A stretch of DNA of 64,000 nucleotides from Kryptolebias marmoratus. Lineage: Eukaryota > Chordata > Actinopteri > Cyprinodontiformes > Rivulidae. Below the pieces are notes generated by a model. It searched no databases and was not told the origin of the DNA. It worked only from the letters and a program-made list of their open reading frames with translations. The position numbers and the translations under genes are program-made. Below are positions 43,351 through 53,900 of the stretch, piece by piece (position 1 is the first letter of the stretch; each line of letters opens with the position of its first letter). The stretch lies in contig NC_051430.1 in assembly GCF_001649575.2 (NCBI RefSeq), positions 19,481,611 to 19,545,610 of the forward strand. Direction: 5' to 3'.

Positions 43351-45316
43351 TAGATTTAATAAACAACTGTTTGCACTTCTAAACATAAACCAACACAGTG
43401 AAAGTCACATGTAATCAAATGAGTTGTCACAAACTAATAAAATTCACTGAAGAGTTCTTGTTCTCACCTCTTTAACTCTGGGATGCTTTTGAGTTTCCAA
43501 AACTGAACACGTATCTCCAGACCATCCCTGGGTAAACCCACAAACATGAAAACCTCTCCGTTTTCTTACTAACGTCTTTCTATGAAGACTTCCTCTTAGC
43601 CCAGCTGATTGAAATCAAAAGAAGAAGAAAGAATTAGGCAAGAAGATGAGAAGAAGTGATCAACCATAAATCTTGTTTCAAGTAAGATCAAAAAGTTTAA
43701 AGATGGTGTGATTCTCTGCTAAACAAAATTATTTCTTGCCTTATACCTTTTAATCAGAAGGGGCACTATTGAGCACATAAAGACTCAAGAATGAACCATT
43801 TTTCTTCACTGTTGGCTGAAACTGCAGCGCTTCATCCCAACCGGTTTGTCCTGAAGATTAAAATGATGACAGTCCTGTTTTGCCACCATCAAAACGTGTT
43901 GATAGAAAAAAAGCTCAGACAAAGACGGTTTCATTACCTACATTGCTTTTGGGTGTTTTTAAAAGAATGCAGGACCTAAAAATAAGGTTTTTGTCGACAC
44001 ATCAAATTAGATTAGACAATGTTTCTGTTGATGTTCAGATAACTAGTAGAAGGTTTGATCAGACCACTTGCCTAATATATTTCTGAATATTCACTAATAA
44101 AAAAATGTTCTCAGGACAGGACTTTTGACAGCAGATGAACCACCTGTTTGACCTGCTGACCTCTGGGAGGTGTTACAGGTGCACCAAGTCCAGGACTAAG
44201 ACTCCAGAACAGGTTCATCTCTGTAGCCATGACTGTGATGAACAATAACAGTAAATTTCCTTTTAACTCAGACTAGTAACAATGCCATTCTGACTAAAAT
44301 GAATGCTATTAACGACCAGATCAGATCAGGTCAAATCAAATCAAGTTTTTTTATAGAGCACAATTAAAAACAACTGTGAAGTGCTGTACACAAAATAGTG
44401 AGAAAATAACAAGAAAGCACGGCAGCCCATACACGCAAACAATGAACAAGACAATTTTAAATAACTGGTAAAAGGCATCAGATAAATTGCCAAAGCAACA
44501 AATGTCTAAAATGTAGTTAGGTGTGATGATTAATTATGTTATAACAGACTAAACCTCTACATCAGGGAACCATGGTGCAAAGGCTCCACCTACTGGAGGC
44601 CAAATGAACTACATGCCGATTTAATTGATATTTGGTGTTTGCGTTTTTGTTGTTTTATTTGCTCACTTACGAACTTAGCCCATTTATTTAATACATCACC
44701 AACCCAGAAATGATGTTATAATGTTGTCACTTTTTTACCCATCGACAAGTTTTCTTTGATGTTGATGTTTTAGCGCGAGCGTGGCGGATCTCAGGTCATT
44801 TTCTGTCCTTATAAAACAGAAGTGGAAATCTCAACCTCAAACAGCATGTAGCTAACTATTTTTTCCCCGGAAAATTTCGCCACATGGTTATATAATAATA
44901 GCTTACTAATCCTAGTTCTATCATTTTTGACGGAAAACCACAAACCATCATCTTTATAAATAAAAACAATATAGTAACAGCATTTTAAACAGTCTATATT
45001 TGCACCTATACATTGTTCAATTAAGCTAAAATGAATAACTTTTTGACATCATGCTATCATTAGAGACAGTCCGATCATGGAGCAGATGGTTGAACAACTT
45101 GGTTTTCAAAATAAAAGCACGCGAGTGTTAGTCCTACTTGCTTGATGGAAAAAAACTACTCTCTCATATCAAAACTTTATTTAATATACTTGTGCTGGCT
45201 TTACAGACAAGGTTAAATATATTTACATTACAAATTATTGGCAGAAAGAGCATCTTAGGAATCATATTTATTCACCAAATAATGACTTTATTTTTTTAAG
45301 CGTGGACAATACTACT
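43351..45316. other. Intergenic between gcnt1 copies
   Basis: AT-rich, with the dispersed repeat at 44290. Not similar to the region upstream of copy A apart from the small first-exon block. Confidence 0.5.
44290..44500 (+). repeat. Dispersed repeat (TTTTTATAGAGCAC...GTGCTGTACA type)
   Basis: Starts with a GATCA/GTCAAATC run and continues with TTTTTTATAGAGCACA and GAAGTGCTGTACACAAAA, a pattern common in fish genomes. Non-coding; between the two gcnt1 copies. Confidence 0.5.

Positions 45317-45414
<98 letters not shown>
45317..45414 (+). repeat. (GATA)n microsatellite, about 24 copies
   Basis: Uninterrupted GATA tetranucleotide repeat about 35 bp upstream of the putative first exon of gcnt1 copy B. 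Copy A has no such repeat at the matching place. The long reverse-strand frame reading LSIY repeats is an artifact of it. Confidence 0.98.
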
Positions 45415-45449
45415 ATCAAACATTGTGGAGGTATTTTGAAAACGCCTTT

Positions 45450-45544
45450 CAGGAAGTATGAATTTACAAAGCAGCTGATCTTTTTATGCTGGATGATGGG
45501 TGGCAGCAAAGTAAAGTTGAGGATAGACTCAGATCTGACCACAG
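45450..45544 (+). other. gcnt1: Putative non-coding first exon of gcnt1 copy B
   Basis: Shares the CAGGAAGTAT element and the AGACTCAGATCTGACC plus GTAAG donor with the matching site of copy A. Donor at 45545; expected to splice to the acceptor at 46834. Confidence 0.48.
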
Positions 45545-46834
45545 GTAAGGTTTTTAGCTGTTTCGTATTGATAATAATTTCACGTTTCATTCTGTTGTTT
45601 CTTTAGTTTTCTGTCCTCTTGGTATCTCACACTTTTATCTGGATCATTTTAAAACAATTTTCTATTTTAAAAGTGCTTTGCCAGCAACATTTAGTACAAT
45701 GTTTTATTATCAATATGAAAACTTAATAGTTTTTAACTCTTAAATCTTTATGCCTGTCTTGTTTTTTTTTCAAATTTCATCTGAACACGTGCAGTTTTGT
45801 CTCATGGCATTTTGAATATTTCTTTCTTCAACTTTGCTCTGTTTCACTAAGGACTTCTGCATTTGCACAGTTTATTTAGATCTAGTTTTCACACATGCAG
45901 ATGTAAAATAATTTTTATTTGCAGCAGTCATTTTCCCTGCTCTTTTTAAAATCAAAAGTAATTGCAGCTTTCAGTTAGAGATGTTTTATTTGGCCTAAGA
46001 TAGTCTTTGCTACTTCTGTCACTGAATACATTTTATTATGATGGCTGTCGGGTCGAACTCTCCACTGATACCTCCGTTCCTCTCTGACAAAGGCTGCTGT
46101 CCTTACATGTGTCTCCTAAACAATCTTTTTTATCTCATTAAAGCAGACGTTCTCTGTCACTCAGAATTGTCTCAATCCTTGGGATTTCTGCATTTCTTAA
46201 CGTTAAAATTACACATCAACCTGGACAAAATGACTTAAATCAAAAGATGAATAGTTTTAACCTTCAATCCTAAACTATGTTCTTTTGAAAACCTAAAAGA
46301 GCAAATCGGCCTTTACAAAAATGATTTATACAAATTTAAATTATATCTTTTTGTTCATATAATATTCAGTTTAAAACTTTGACTTTTTCACTGTTTATTT
46401 GACTTGACTCCTGATGACTTTCTTTGTTGTGAATTAATGCAACAGGAGTGCTCTTAATCCCGTGGATCAGCAAGTTAAAACAAGCTTGACTGAAAAGAAA
46501 AGTACGATTAAAAGAACGAGGGCATCTTGAAGAAGTTGACATCAGCTGAAATTATTATTATTATTGATATAATATAATGAAGTATCTTACCAACCTGGGT
46601 CCACTGTAAAGCAAAGCGTTGAAAATTTTCCACTTTTGACAAAGGACAAAAGTCCTTTTAGACAATTTAGCATAACTCTTGCATTCAAACAAGTCTAAAT
46701 TAATTATTAGGCAGCTGAACATTTCTCAGTCTCTGTAACAGCTCTATTTCTATATATCTTTCAACACAGGCAGTTTAGAGAGGAGGAAGTTCTGTTTACA
46801 GAATAATGGTTCTGTAAACTTCCGTTTTTTGCAG

Positions 46835-47164
46835 AATTCATCAATCCTCCAAAACAATGTGGCTGCTGAAAAGAGGCTGTCTGCTGTTGTCGCTGAAGCT
46901 CACAGTTGGGCTGGGATCCCTGTGGATGGTTTATCTTGTCGGTCAGCTGAACTCAGGCAGGACACCTGGATTCATCCACAGCCACAGCTGGTTGGAGTAC
47001 TCAGATGACGATGGCGGCCCAGAGAAAGTGTGCAACTGTTCGGCAATCCTGCGGGGGGATCAGGAAGCACTGGAGCGGGCTAAATTATTGACCATTACAA
47101 GAGATTTCCATGAGAACATTCAGATCCCTGATGAGTATTACATTAATGAAACCCAAGACTGCAG
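46835..47164 (+). CDS. gcnt1: gcnt1 copy B coding exon 1
   Basis: Acceptor ttttttgcag to 46834, 22 nt of 5' UTR, ATG at 46857; donor gtgtgc at 47165. Homology to copy A starts within the first codons; upstream sequence is different. Carries most of the amino acid differences between the copies, all in the stem. Confidence 0.88.
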
Positions 47165-48974
47165 GTGTGCTGCTTCAAACTGTGTGTGAATTAAGAGTTA
47201 AATATTATTTAAGCTATAAATATACTAAAAAGCAACTTTGTTACAGGAAATTCAAGTTTAAGAGGAAATACATAACTTTTCCTCTAAGTAAAGAAGAGGA
47301 GGACTTTCCTTTGGCTTACTCTATGGTTGTTCATCACAAGGTAAGCATAATCTAATGCCTGAATTGAAAAGTAAATTAAGTCAAAATAATAGTAAGTGGA
47401 GCTAGCTATAGTGTTATCAGGCAGTTTCTAGAGCGTTCATCATCCTGCTTGTGCATGACTTACCCCTCCTGAGGGAGCACATTGGTGCAGCCTTTCAGTA
47501 AGACAAATTCTGTTCACAGATGGCACATGCGCTTTCGAACTGCCTGTAACAAGTTGAGTTCCTCCTGTCCACCAGGTTCTTCAATCTTTCCTCAGTCAAA
47601 CTGTGGGACTAGGAGTACTGCCAATAACACTGCTTTTCCACACGTGTCATTTCATTTCATTTCTACCACTCTGGATGCTCAACCATTAGGTCACTCAGTG
47701 TGCCAGACAGCTTTATAACACTACACATTTTGAAAGGAGTTATCAGAGTTTGAAAACTGTCATTTTAGGATTTAAAACAGGCAATTGGAGTTACAGATAT
47801 TTATAAAATACTTTTTGTATTGCAAAAAGGGAAGGACTCAAAGTCTGCTGCTTCACTACTTGTTGGTTTACAATTTAACTGCTCCTTCAAAAAAATATAA
47901 TAAAAGAGCAATAACCCTTCAAATGTATACATAAAAACCAAGCTTAATTATCTTTTCTCACACACTTTAGGTGCAGAACTTTGAACGACTGCTGCGAGTG
48001 ATCTATGTGCCACAAAATCTTTACTGCGTCCACGTGGACAAAAAATCAAAGCCCTCTGTAACTTCTGCCATCCAAGCCATTACTTCCTGTTTCCCCAATG
48101 TCTTCCTGGTCAGTCAGGCTGTGGACGTGGTCTATGCTGGCTGGCCACGTGTTCAAGCCGACATTAACTGTATGGCTGATCTTTATAGCGCCAGTCCAAA
48201 ATGGAAATACTTCATCAACCTTTGTGGCCAGGACTTCCCTCTGAAAACCAACCTGGAAATGGTGAGAATTCTGCGTTCACTGAGGGGCAGTAACAGCTTG
48301 GAGTCAGAAACCATGACTGGAGGGAAAAAGTGGAGGGTTTCATATGTTCACCAGATTACAGATGGAAATATCAAGGTACTTTTGGAGAACATTTATAACC
48401 ATATTGACAACATAACATCATTTAAAAAATGTTTAGACTTCCATTATTAATCATCTTTTTTATTTCAATGTCTCAGACAACAGATAAGCTGAAGTCTCCG
48501 CCTCCCTTTAACCTGCCTATAAAGTCAGGAAGTGCCTACATTGTGGTTACTCGAGGTTTTGTCCGCAGTGTGTTGGAGGACACCAGAATAGAGATGCTTA
48601 TTAACTGGTTCAAAGACACCTACAGTCCTGATGAGTTTCTGTGGGCAACCATTCAACGAATCCCTGGTGTTCCTGGTTCCAAGTGGCCCAACAGTAAATA
48701 CGACCAGACAGATGTTAACGCACTTGCACGGCTGGTGAAGTGGCAGTGGCATGAAGGCTCCCAGGATTCAGAGTCAGCAGCGTACCCAGAGTGTCAAGGC
48801 AGCCACGTCAGGTCAATATGCGTCTATGGAGCTGGAGATCTACAATGGCTGCTGGAGCATGACCACCTTTTTGCCAATAAGTTCGACATAGAGACTGATC
48901 CCATTGCCATCTACTGCTTGGAGAGATATCTCAGACACAAAGCTCTGGCTGAGTCAGTAGGGAAATTTTTTTGA
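46857..48974 (+). CDS. gcnt1: Core-2 beta-1,6-N-acetylglucosaminyltransferase, gcnt1-like copy B
   Basis: Tandem paralog of copy A, offset by exactly 6090 bp from start codon to the last shared exon. Coding exons are 46857-47164, 47247-47340, 47971-48375 and 48477-48974; total 1305 nt, 434 residues. All catalytic motifs are intact, including the SPDE Glu at residue 322. Differences from A by reading: residue 2 R to W, a cluster in the stem ([14 protein letters not shown] to [14 protein letters not shown], and RRNIQ to HENIQ), A to V and A to T in exon 3, and a different end (AESVGKFF). Both copies look functional, so paralog names (for example a/b) cannot be assigned from sequence. Substitutions are confined to the stem and two conservative sites, so specificity is probably the same and regulation may differ. 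Confidence 0.93.
47247..47340 (+). CDS. gcnt1: gcnt1 copy B coding exon 2
   Basis: Identical in sequence to exon 2 of copy A. Acceptor tgttacag to 47246, donor gtaagc at 47341. Similarity with A ends about ten bases into intron 2. Confidence 0.93.
47971..48375 (+). CDS. gcnt1: gcnt1 copy B coding exon 3
   Basis: Acceptor cacactttag to 47970, donor gtactt at 48376. Codes [19 protein letters not shown] onward. The intron after it (101 bp) is identical to that of copy A. Confidence 0.94.
48477..48974 (+). CDS. gcnt1: gcnt1 copy B coding exon 4
   Basis: Acceptor atgtctcag to 48476. Same as copy A up to KALAE, then SVGKFF and TGA at 48972-48974. A possible AATAAA follows at 49286-49291. Confidence 0.93.
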   Translation, partial: TTDKLKSPPPFNLPIKSGSAYIVVTRGFVRSVLEDTRIEMLINWFKDTYSPDEFLWATIQRIPGVPGSKWPNSKYDQTDVNALARLVKWQWHEGSQDSESAAYPECQGSHVRSICVYGAGDLQWLLEHDHLFANKFDIETDPIAIYCLERYLRHKALAESVGKFF

Positions 48975-50918
48975 TGGCATCCATCAACGACTTACTTTAA
49001 AAAAAAGAAGAATTCATGTACTGGAAGAATATATTGCTCAGTTCAAGCTGCGTAGGCTGGAATTCAGACATTTGTCTTTGTTTCAGCCATTGTGTCCCCT
49101 GATATCTAAAATCTCTAAAACCACTTTCCTGTTGTAATACTTTTGAGAAATTGTTTCAATTCTAAGGACCTCTAAATTAAAAAAGAAAAGTGTCCATATA
49201 ATATTTTGTACCTCACTGGTTTACAGTCCTAATTAACTGCTCTTGTTGCAGCCTCCTGTTAATCCATTTACAAGTCCATTATAAAAATAAAAAAGTCTAA
49301 AACTATCAAATCTTAAAACATTATACTTTCCTTGAATGTTGCCATGGCGCAACTTCATTTTTAAAAGAAAGTAAAACCTTTTGAGCCTGTATATCACCAC
49401 AGTGATATTCAAACAGTGTCAGTGTTAAAAGAAGAACAGATAATAAAATGATAATTTTTAAAAAGGAGAATTTATGAACTGTGAAAATACACATTATGAA
49501 CTCTTCATGGTTGTAATACAGCAGCAGTATATTTGCCAGACTGCCAGTGACAACAGCGGACTAATATTTACAACTTTACACCAAAAGACAAATTTCTGTC
49601 CAGTTTGTGAATATAACCCCAAACCTAGATTTTCAATTAATCCTATATTCTATATAAGTTAAGCCCTTTGTGCTGAAGTGTAACTTAAACACATATAGAG
49701 AGGAGAAAAAACTGCATGAAAGAAAAAAAGATATTTAATGAGATAAATAATTCAATGTACTTTACAACAAATGAATACAGTGCTAGTCGAATACAAACAT
49801 GTACAAATAAAGAAAACGTGACTCAACCTTAAAGGTGGGAACTCTACCACTATGAAAGAAGAAAGTTTTTCACATCAACAATCTTCAGCTCACCTGCGTG
49901 CACACATCATAACCATGACAAATTATAAAAGCTACATTCCTCTGCTTTTGAGTGATTAAATGAGTGTTTTGAAATGGAATTACTGAAAACATGCAGTAGT
50001 TTTGGAACGCCGGATGAGATAAGGACATACTCCGTTGAAAGGATTCTCTGACATTTCTTACTCCAGCTAATGAGAACTTTTTTTTGCTAATTCACATGAT
50101 GTTAGAATATTTCCAGGATGATTTGTAGTCTTCCTAGAACAACTTGCAGTTTTCACGATAGACTGTAGTGCTGAATTATATGAGGACACAATGAAAAATC
50201 TATTAGATGGAATCACCTTCACTTTTATTAACTATTACAAGCCAGCTTCAGCCTTCGGTAGCATGCTGACTCTACAGCCTTGCACTTAAGAAAACAATGT
50301 TTTGTATGCAGCTTATATTTTTGTGGAGCTTCATCAACTAAGATTACTGTCTAAATAGAGACTCATCAAACATTATACTAACAAAGAGTTCTAGTACAGC
50401 ACAATACCACTGTTGTCCAGGGAGAACAAAGGCTTTCTGGAAGCAGATGAGATGTAACACAACTTTAGTTTGAGTGTTTTAAGTTATAATTTTTACTCTC
50501 GCTTTAGAAAATACACTAAAATATTATTAAATATCAGTACATGAATATAATAGGAAATAATTGTAAACATATTAAATACATACAAGTAAACATCTAGTTT
50601 GAAGATGAAGTAAACAAAAAGATGAACCTAATTAGGTGACAATGTCAGATACTGTAAAACAGTTCAAAGCAGCACAGTGACAGCCTCCACAATTCAAATA
50701 CAGAATGACTGTGCCGTTTAATGGAGCACCCTCAGTTTTGAGCCCTTCCTGTGAGCACACAACCATCTGATTCTTGCAGTACAGCACCTTCATTTTTGAT
50801 CCACTTCTAGTGGTTTTGTAACAACCACGTGTCACACGCATCATGCTGCAAGCTTTCCTATTCAGACATGCTGTGGTAGAGAGGACGGCGATAATGCAGG
50901 GAGAAAACGGGCGTCTTC
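48975..50918. other. gcnt1 copy B 3' flank and prune2 3' flank
   Basis: Convergent 3' ends. Probable 3' UTRs of both genes; a candidate AATAAA for copy B at 49286. No further gene seen. Confidence 0.45.
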
Positions 50919-50946
50919 TCAAACAGCTGAACTCCCCCTATCGACC
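50919..50946 (-). CDS. prune2: Tentative prune2 terminal exon
   Basis: Acceptor tctccttcag before 50946. In the phase set by the previous exon it completes K, then reads VDRGSSAV and TGA (50921-50919). The Lys-hydrophobic-Asp start fits the K-[VL]-D that follows the BCH domain in BNIP2 and PRUNE2, but the mammalian acidic tail is absent and the intron would be 5.8 kb. A better exon may have been missed. Confidence 0.4.
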
Positions 50947-53900
50947 CTGAAGGAGAAGGGGTGAAAAGCAAGTTACTGCGGTGCATTTTTGTCTTTGCTC
51001 AAGATGAAATAATGCAAAATTAACCCAATCAATCTGTGGGAGTTAAACAAAAATGAAGGTATTAGGTTACAAAATAAAGTTTCAGTGATAAAGTACAGTC
51101 AGCTGCTCACATTTTTATGATGATTAGTACTGAAATGAACTGCAGTGTAACCGTACACGCGTTTCTGTTTTCTGCAACACAACAAAATTTGCATTTTGTT
51201 CTGCAACCGTTTCAGAGCATGTTCTCTGTAGCATTTTTGAATATGGTTTTACTCTGCAAATAATACAACTGCAAATAATACAACTCACACTGATGACTGC
51301 TGTCTAGAAATTGGTCAAACGCCCTCTCTGATCCTTCCACCGTCCATTTTCAATCATCTTTAATTTATCAATCATAAAACACATGAGTTCTCTACAAAAA
51401 GAAGATGATTTTGTAATACTAGTCCAACACTTATTTAATAATTCAGATATGAGAATATGTTGAAAACCCTCTGTGGTGAAAATGGGCCCAAAGACGTGAT
51501 GTTTAAAAACGTCAAAACTAAAAAAACAGTTGCATTTGGTATGGTTCAACATCTTTTTCTAGAAATGGCTTTAAAGGCAGTAAATCCAACCCAAAAGTCA
51601 GTCTGGCACCTTGTAAAGTAAACTCTCAGAGCAGGAATAAGATGCTGTGGGCACCAGAAGATCAATCTCATTTATGCTGTATTTGCAGTGCCATGCTAAT
51701 ATTTGACCAACTCCCAGTTTAGATATCTGTTACATTTATTTACCAAGTGTGCAACAGATTTACAAAAGGCATTCTGTTTATGATGACAATTCTTTATTGT
51801 TTGAAGCAAGGAGTGTTTACCTTTTGAAAAATAAGATTTGTAAATTCTTACCTGTTTATCATTTGTAAAATGAGAAAAATAGGCTAAATCAAAAATTGAA
51901 ATGGCTGTTGTCTTTGGACATGATCATATTTTCACATTACTGTGTAGTATGTAAATAAGTATGCAAAGACAAACACTAGGTTTATTGATAAACATGTGGA
52001 TGGATTTCCATGCAGTTGAGAAATAAATAAAAGGCAGACTGTAGTGCCATGTGCTGATCACTTAAATCCTAGTGGGAATCTTTTTTGTTTGTTTCCCAGT
52101 TAAACTGCTTACGTCAAATGGATATTAAAGAGACCTACTCACAATTTTTGTTTTAAATCTCTAACTGTACTTTATTACTGAGAAAATTACTTTCTATGTA
52201 ACCAGTTAATAAGATAGTCAGGTTGTTACATGAAAAAATCAGAAACATGAATGGATGAAGGTCAACTGTCCTATAATAAGATTGATAAAAAGTTTAAGTC
52301 TTCCTTTTCTCAGTCACTGGATTTGTCCTTTGTTCTTATAGGAGCAAAATTTTCAGTTTTCAAATTAACATTTTTTTATGATAGCTAACACTGCTAACTA
52401 AAAATGGCTTTATACTTACTTATTTGATGTGTTCTGCAATTCTAAATCCAGTCTGTTTTAGCATTGATTTGGAGGGAAAAGAGCAATAAGTTAGTGAAAT
52501 GGTTGTTATAAGACATTGAGGGGACTGTTAGTACACATGCAAATGATTTGCCTTTTTGAACACTTTCATTTAAGGGTAAAAAAAAAAGTGCTTGCGCTTT
52601 ATGATGAGGGTGTTTAAGGTCATATGAGTGCACTGCAAAGTATAGGCTGTTATGAATCTCCTCATAACATTAGAAAACTTTTCTTCTATTCTGTATTACC
52701 TCAGTTCAAGTCAGTCTGTAGTATTTAGACTCCATAAATTCTCAGTGACTGTAAGAACAGACGCTCAAAAGTAGAGAGACGTGGCCCACTGGATAATGAC
52801 AGCATAAGCTCAAGAATTAGTCACATTTTCACAGAATCGAGTGACACAATGTTGGGTTGTTATCTCAGCTGTGGAGGTCTTTCTGCGTCAGGTTTGATCG
52901 TCCTCCCTGTGTCTGCATGGATCTTCTTTTATGTACCCCATAGTTTAAAAATGTGGATCACAATTTGGAGCCCATCATTTTACAGCAACATGAGCATTTA
53001 AGACAGACGATAATCTTCCCAGGAGTAAATGTTCCAGCAAAATCACCCCAAGGTCAGACCGAGCAATGCTCAGAGAAACAACAAAGAATTCAAGAGCTCC
53101 ATCTCAGACGCTACAGGCCTCAGTTAGAAGGTTAAATGACAAGCCAATTTAAAAAAAGAGTGAACAAGTATGGCTTGTTTGGAAGAGTTGCCAGGATAAA
53201 GCCTCTTCTTTCTAAAAGGCAGCACAACAGAGGTTTGCAAAGTTGCATCTAAATGAAGCACATGACCTCTGGAACAAAGTCCCTTGGGTAGATGAGACTT
53301 AAGTAAAGATCTAGTGCCACGTTTGGAGAAAACCAAATACAGCATCTGAGCACAAACACGTCATACCAACTGTGAAGCACGGAGGTGGAGAGCTGATGAT
53401 TTGGGCTTGTTTTGCAGCAACAGGACGTGGGCACCTTGGAGTCCCTGAGTTGACCATGAACTCCTCTGTAGACCAAAAGATTCTGGAGTCTAACTTGAGG
53501 CTATTTGTATGACAGCTAAAGCTTGGCCCAAACTGGGTCATGAAACAGCACAGCAATGCCAAACACAGCTGCAGTTCAACGACAGAATAGGTCAAAAAAG
53601 AAAAGAATTCAGGTGCCGCAATGATCCAGTCAAAGTCTAGACTTCAACTTGATTGAAAAGCACTGGTGGGACCTTAGGAGACTTGTGGAGAAACAAACAT
53701 CTGCAAACCTCAATGAACTGATGCATTGTTGTAAAAATGAGTGGGCCAAAATCTTCCACAACAATTTCAGACACAGATAGTCATATAAAAAACAACTACT
53801 GAGAGTTATTGCTGATAAAGGTGATTTGAAAACCTGTTGATTCATAGGGTGGATTTATTTTTTTTGCCCAGCTTCTTGATTTTGGCTTTGTTGTTGTTCA

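Noticed and set aside
45317..45414. CRISPR-like regular repeat
   Set aside because: Simple tetranucleotide repeat without spacers, in a vertebrate genome.
45312..45590. Minus-strand frame with LSIY repeats
   Set aside because: Translation of the GATA microsatellite.
53124..53845. Several minus-strand frames of 70-94 codons
   Set aside because: They are antisense to the decayed Tc1-like transposase on the plus strand.
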